Positions 4,714 to 6,846 of a stretch of 6,846 bases of DNA are shown here, in pieces. Within the stretch, counting starts at the first letter, position 1. Each line of letters starts with the position of its first letter. Under the pieces are notes generated by a model. That model saw only the letters and a program-made list of their open reading frames with translations. It had not been told where the DNA came from and searched no databases. Source of the stretch: Woeseia sp. GTDB taxonomy: Bacteria > Pseudomonadota > Gammaproteobacteria > Steroidobacterales > Woeseiaceae. The stretch covers positions 1-6,846 of the forward strand of contig QIHS01000174.1 of NCBI GenBank assembly GCA_003229095.1, in the 5' to 3' direction. Position numbers and translations under genes: made by a program.

Positions 4714-6267
4714 GTGTCAGGCAACTCTTGGAAAATTCACAAATTCGGTGGCAGCAGTCTCGCCGATGCGCAATGTTTCGAGCGTGTGGGCGACATTCTT
4801 GGCGCAATGAGCAACGCAAGGATTGGGGTCGTGGTTTCTGCCATGGGCGGCATGACTAATGAGCTGTTGTACTTGTCGTCGCTGGCTGAACAGAATGACA
4901 GGGACTATCTGTCAGCCCTTGCCGACGTCGGCACACGCTATGCCGAAACCGCGAAGACACTCGTGAGCCCCGACCTGCTTGTGTGTTTGCTGGATCAGTG
5001 GGCGCGGGATTCGGAAGATATTCAGGATATTCTTCGCGCAATCGCACAGGTAAAGTCTGCACCCCGACGCAGTAGGGATATTGTTGCCGGTTATGGTGAG
5101 ATCTGGTCTGCGAGACTGCTCGCTGCGCATCTTCAGCAAAAACTCGGCAATGACCGGGCCGGCCGTTGGATCGATGCCCGCGAGGTGATCACCGTCAGGC
5201 AAGGTGATTTGGGTGCCACCGTTCTGTGGGATGTGTCGCGCAAGAAAATGGCGCTGGCGTTAACGGAGGATTTTCAGGGAATTGCGGTGTTCACGGGGTT
5301 CATCGCCGTTGATGACGGTGGACTGCAAACCACTCTTGGCCGTAATGGCAGCGACTATTCAGCGGCGATATTTTCGGCACTGGTCGATGCGAACGAGCTG
5401 GATATCTGGACAGACGTTGACGGTGTCATGAGCGCCGATCCGAGGCGTGTTCCGGATGCGCAGGTCATTCATTCACTTTCATTTGATGAAGCGATGGAGC
5501 TGGCGTATTTCGGTGCAAAGGTAATTCATCCACAAACGCTCGGGCCTGCTGTAGACAACGATATATCGGTCGTTATCAGAAATACGTTTCAGCCAGACCA
5601 TCCCGGTAGCAGAATTGGTGCGGTCACCTCAGACGCGCAACAGATAAAGGGAATCACCGCGGTCGGCAATATGGCGCTGGTCAACATTGAGGGCAGCGGA
5701 ATGATCGGTGTGCCTGGTACAGCAGACCGCTTATTTGCCGCACTAAGAGATGCCGGTGTTTCTGTGACGCTGATTTCCCAGGCGAGTTCTGAACATTCAA
5801 TCTGCATTGCTGTGCCTTCCGAGCTCGCCGAGCGCGCGGCAACGGTTATTGCCGCGACTTTCGAAGAGGAACTTTCAGGTGGACAGATTCAAGGTGTCGA
5901 CGTCAGTGACGGGCAGAGCATCATTGCGGTTGTTGGCGATGGCATGGCGGGAACGCCGGGTGTTGCCAGGGCGGGAATTAACATTCGAGCGATCGCACAA
6001 GGCTCCTCAGAGCGCAATATTTCTGTGGTTGTCGATTCCGATGACGTTACCCGGGCATTGCGCGCGGTTCATTCGGGCTTTTATCTTTCAGCGAAGACCA
6101 TATCCGTTGGCCTAATAGGCGTAGGTGTGGTCGGCAGTGCCTTCCTCGATCAGGTGCGTGACCAGATCGAACGTCTTAGGAGCGAATTTAACCTCGATAT
6201 TCGAATCAGGGCGATTGCAAGATCTCGAAAGATGTTACTGGGCGAGCGTTTTAGGCGATTGGCGTGA
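4714..6267 (+). CDS. thrA: ThrA-type aspartokinase/homoserine dehydrogenase: kinase and ACT part, ended by a frameshift
   Basis: The fused enzyme catalyses the first and third steps of the aspartate pathway: phosphorylation of aspartate and reduction of aspartate semialdehyde to homoserine. The kinase domain (about 7-290) shows K-F-G-G-S-S-L, V-A-G-Y-G-E-I-W-S, T-L-G-R-N-G-S-D-Y-S-A-A, W-T-D-V-D-G-V-M-S-A-D-P-R and Y-F-G-A-K-V-I-H-P. ACT motifs follow: G-V-P-G-T-A-D-R-L-F-A-A-L (about 332-344), then G-D-G-M-A-G-T-P-G-V-A joined directly to R-A-G-I-N-I, where homologues have 8 more residues (A-K-F-F-type). The NAD(P)-binding start of the dehydrogenase is present (G469-V-G-V-V-G474). The frame ends at TGA 6265 after 517 residues, against about 820 in E. 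coli ThrA, because about 8-11 nt are missing near 6250. GTG 4714 is supported by AGGTGGA upstream. As written, dehydrogenase activity would be lost. Confidence 0.9.
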   Translation: MSGNSWKIHKFGGSSLADAQCFERVGDILGAMSNARIGVVVSAMGGMTNELLYLSSLAEQNDRDYLSALADVGTRYAETAKTLVSPDLLVCLLDQWARDSEDIQDILRAIAQVKSAPRRSRDIVAGYGEIWSARLLAAHLQQKLGNDRAGRWIDAREVITVRQGDLGATVLWDVSRKKMALALTEDFQGIAVFTGFIAVDDGGLQTTLGRNGSDYSAAIFSALVDANELDIWTDVDGVMSADPRRVPDAQVIHSLSFDEAMELAYFGAKVIHPQTLGPAVDNDISVVIRNTFQPDHPGSRIGAVTSDAQQIKGITAVGNMALVNIEGSGMIGVPGTADRLFAALRDAGVSVTLISQASSEHSICIAVPSELAERAATVIAATFEEELSGGQIQGVDVSDGQSIIAVVGDGMAGTPGVARAGINIRAIAQGSSERNISVVVDSDDVTRALRAVHSGFYLSAKTISVGLIGVGVVGSAFLDQVRDQIERLRSEFNLDIRIRAIARSRKMLLGERFRRLA

Positions 6268-6846
6268 GACGCTGAATCGGAGTGATATACCAGTCGATCT
6301 TGAGCTGTTCGAAGAACACATACACGCAGACCACTTGCCGCATGCGGTGATCGTTGATTGTACGGCGGATGAAAGTGTTGCCGGTCGCTACGCGGATTGG
6401 TTAAAACGCGGCATTCATGTTGTAACGCCGAATAAGAAAGCATTCAGTGGCAGCCAGGACTACTACGACCTGCTGCGCAAGAATGCTCGACACGGAGGCA
6501 GCCAATATTGCTACGAAACAACAGCACCATTCGTGACCTCGTGGATACGGGCGACCGCATCCGTTCGATCAAGGGAATTCTGTCCGGCACGCTGGCCTAT
6601 CTGTTTAACGTATACGACGGTGGCAAACCATTCTCGGAAATTGTGGCAGAAGCTCGTGCCAACGGATTCACGGAACCGGATCCGCGAGATGATTTGTCTG
6701 GAATGGATGTTGCCCGAAAATTGACCATTCTTGCGCGTGAATTGGGGCAGCGTATCGAGATCGGCGATTTTCCGGTGCAGAATCTTGTTGCTGAGGATCT
6801 TCGCGAACTCCCGGTTGATCAGTTCATGATCGAGCTTGCAAGTTAC
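6248..6846 (+). pseudogene. thrA: ThrA homoserine dehydrogenase part, in two frames and cut by the window edge
   Basis: This continues the dehydrogenase domain but has no start of its own. From about 6251 to 6522 it reads one base on from the main frame: L-G-D-W-R-E-T-L, A-V-I-V-D-C-T-A-D-E, H-V-V-T-P-N-K-K-A (6416-6442) and Y-C-Y-E-T. From 6523 to the edge it returns to the original thrA frame: S-T-I-R-D-L-V, G-I-L-S-G-T-L-A-Y-L-F-N, and the family signature E-P-D-P-R-D-D-L-S-G-M-D-V-A-R-K (6673-6720). At the switch, the block V-G-A-G-L-P-V-I of homologues is absent, which fits a loss of about 25 nt. All surrounding segments are well conserved, so the damage is recent or technical. The gene runs past 6846. 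Confidence 0.85.

Noticed and set aside
1..6846. A novel defence, mobile or biosynthetic system, or a CRISPR array
   Set aside because: Every long coding stretch belongs to a known Tol-Pal or aspartate-pathway family; no spaced direct repeats, transposase or unknown conserved gene was found.

Overview
The window carries ordinary gammaproteobacterial housekeeping genes, all on the plus strand: the 3' part of tolQ, then tolR, tolA, tolB, pal and cpoB (ybgF), followed by a tRNA-Lys(UUU) gene and the 5' part of thrA (fused aspartokinase/homoserine dehydrogenase). Gene order, the fused ThrA and protein-level resemblance to Pseudomonas/Xanthomonas-type Tol-Pal proteins point to a Gammaproteobacterium that is not Enterobacterales-like. 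The genus cannot be told from the sequence. Base composition is moderately GC-rich, with an AT-rich gap between tolB and pal.

Layout: 1-416 tolQ (5' end outside the window); 418-861 tolR; 877-1713 tolA; 1746-3048 tolB, split by a frameshift near 2400; 3049-3148 AT-rich spacer; 3149-3679 pal; 3688-4458 cpoB; 4459-4534 spacer with a small hairpin and a good sigma70-type promoter; 4535-4609 tRNA-Lys; 4610-4713 spacer; 4714-6846 thrA, which runs off the right edge and carries three lesions.

TolQ, TolR and TolA form the inner-membrane machine that uses proton motive force. TolB (periplasm) and Pal (outer-membrane lipoprotein bound to peptidoglycan) are its outer partners, and together they drive outer-membrane constriction at division. 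CpoB couples this machine to peptidoglycan synthesis. The tRNA and thrA (threonine, methionine and lysine branch) are unrelated in function and probably separately transcribed.

No new system was found. The main anomaly is that two conserved genes carry four apparent small deletions against their families. tolB lacks about 8 nt and loses frame. thrA lacks 24 nt in frame in its second ACT motif, lacks 8-11 nt with loss of frame near 6250, and lacks about 25 nt near 6522, which removes a conserved block and restores the first frame. The sequence around each lesion remains strongly conserved, so the lesions are either recent mutations or assembly/sequencing artefacts. A second point is that CpoB here begins with a lipoprotein-type signal (L-A-G-C), whereas the E. 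coli protein is a soluble periplasmic one.
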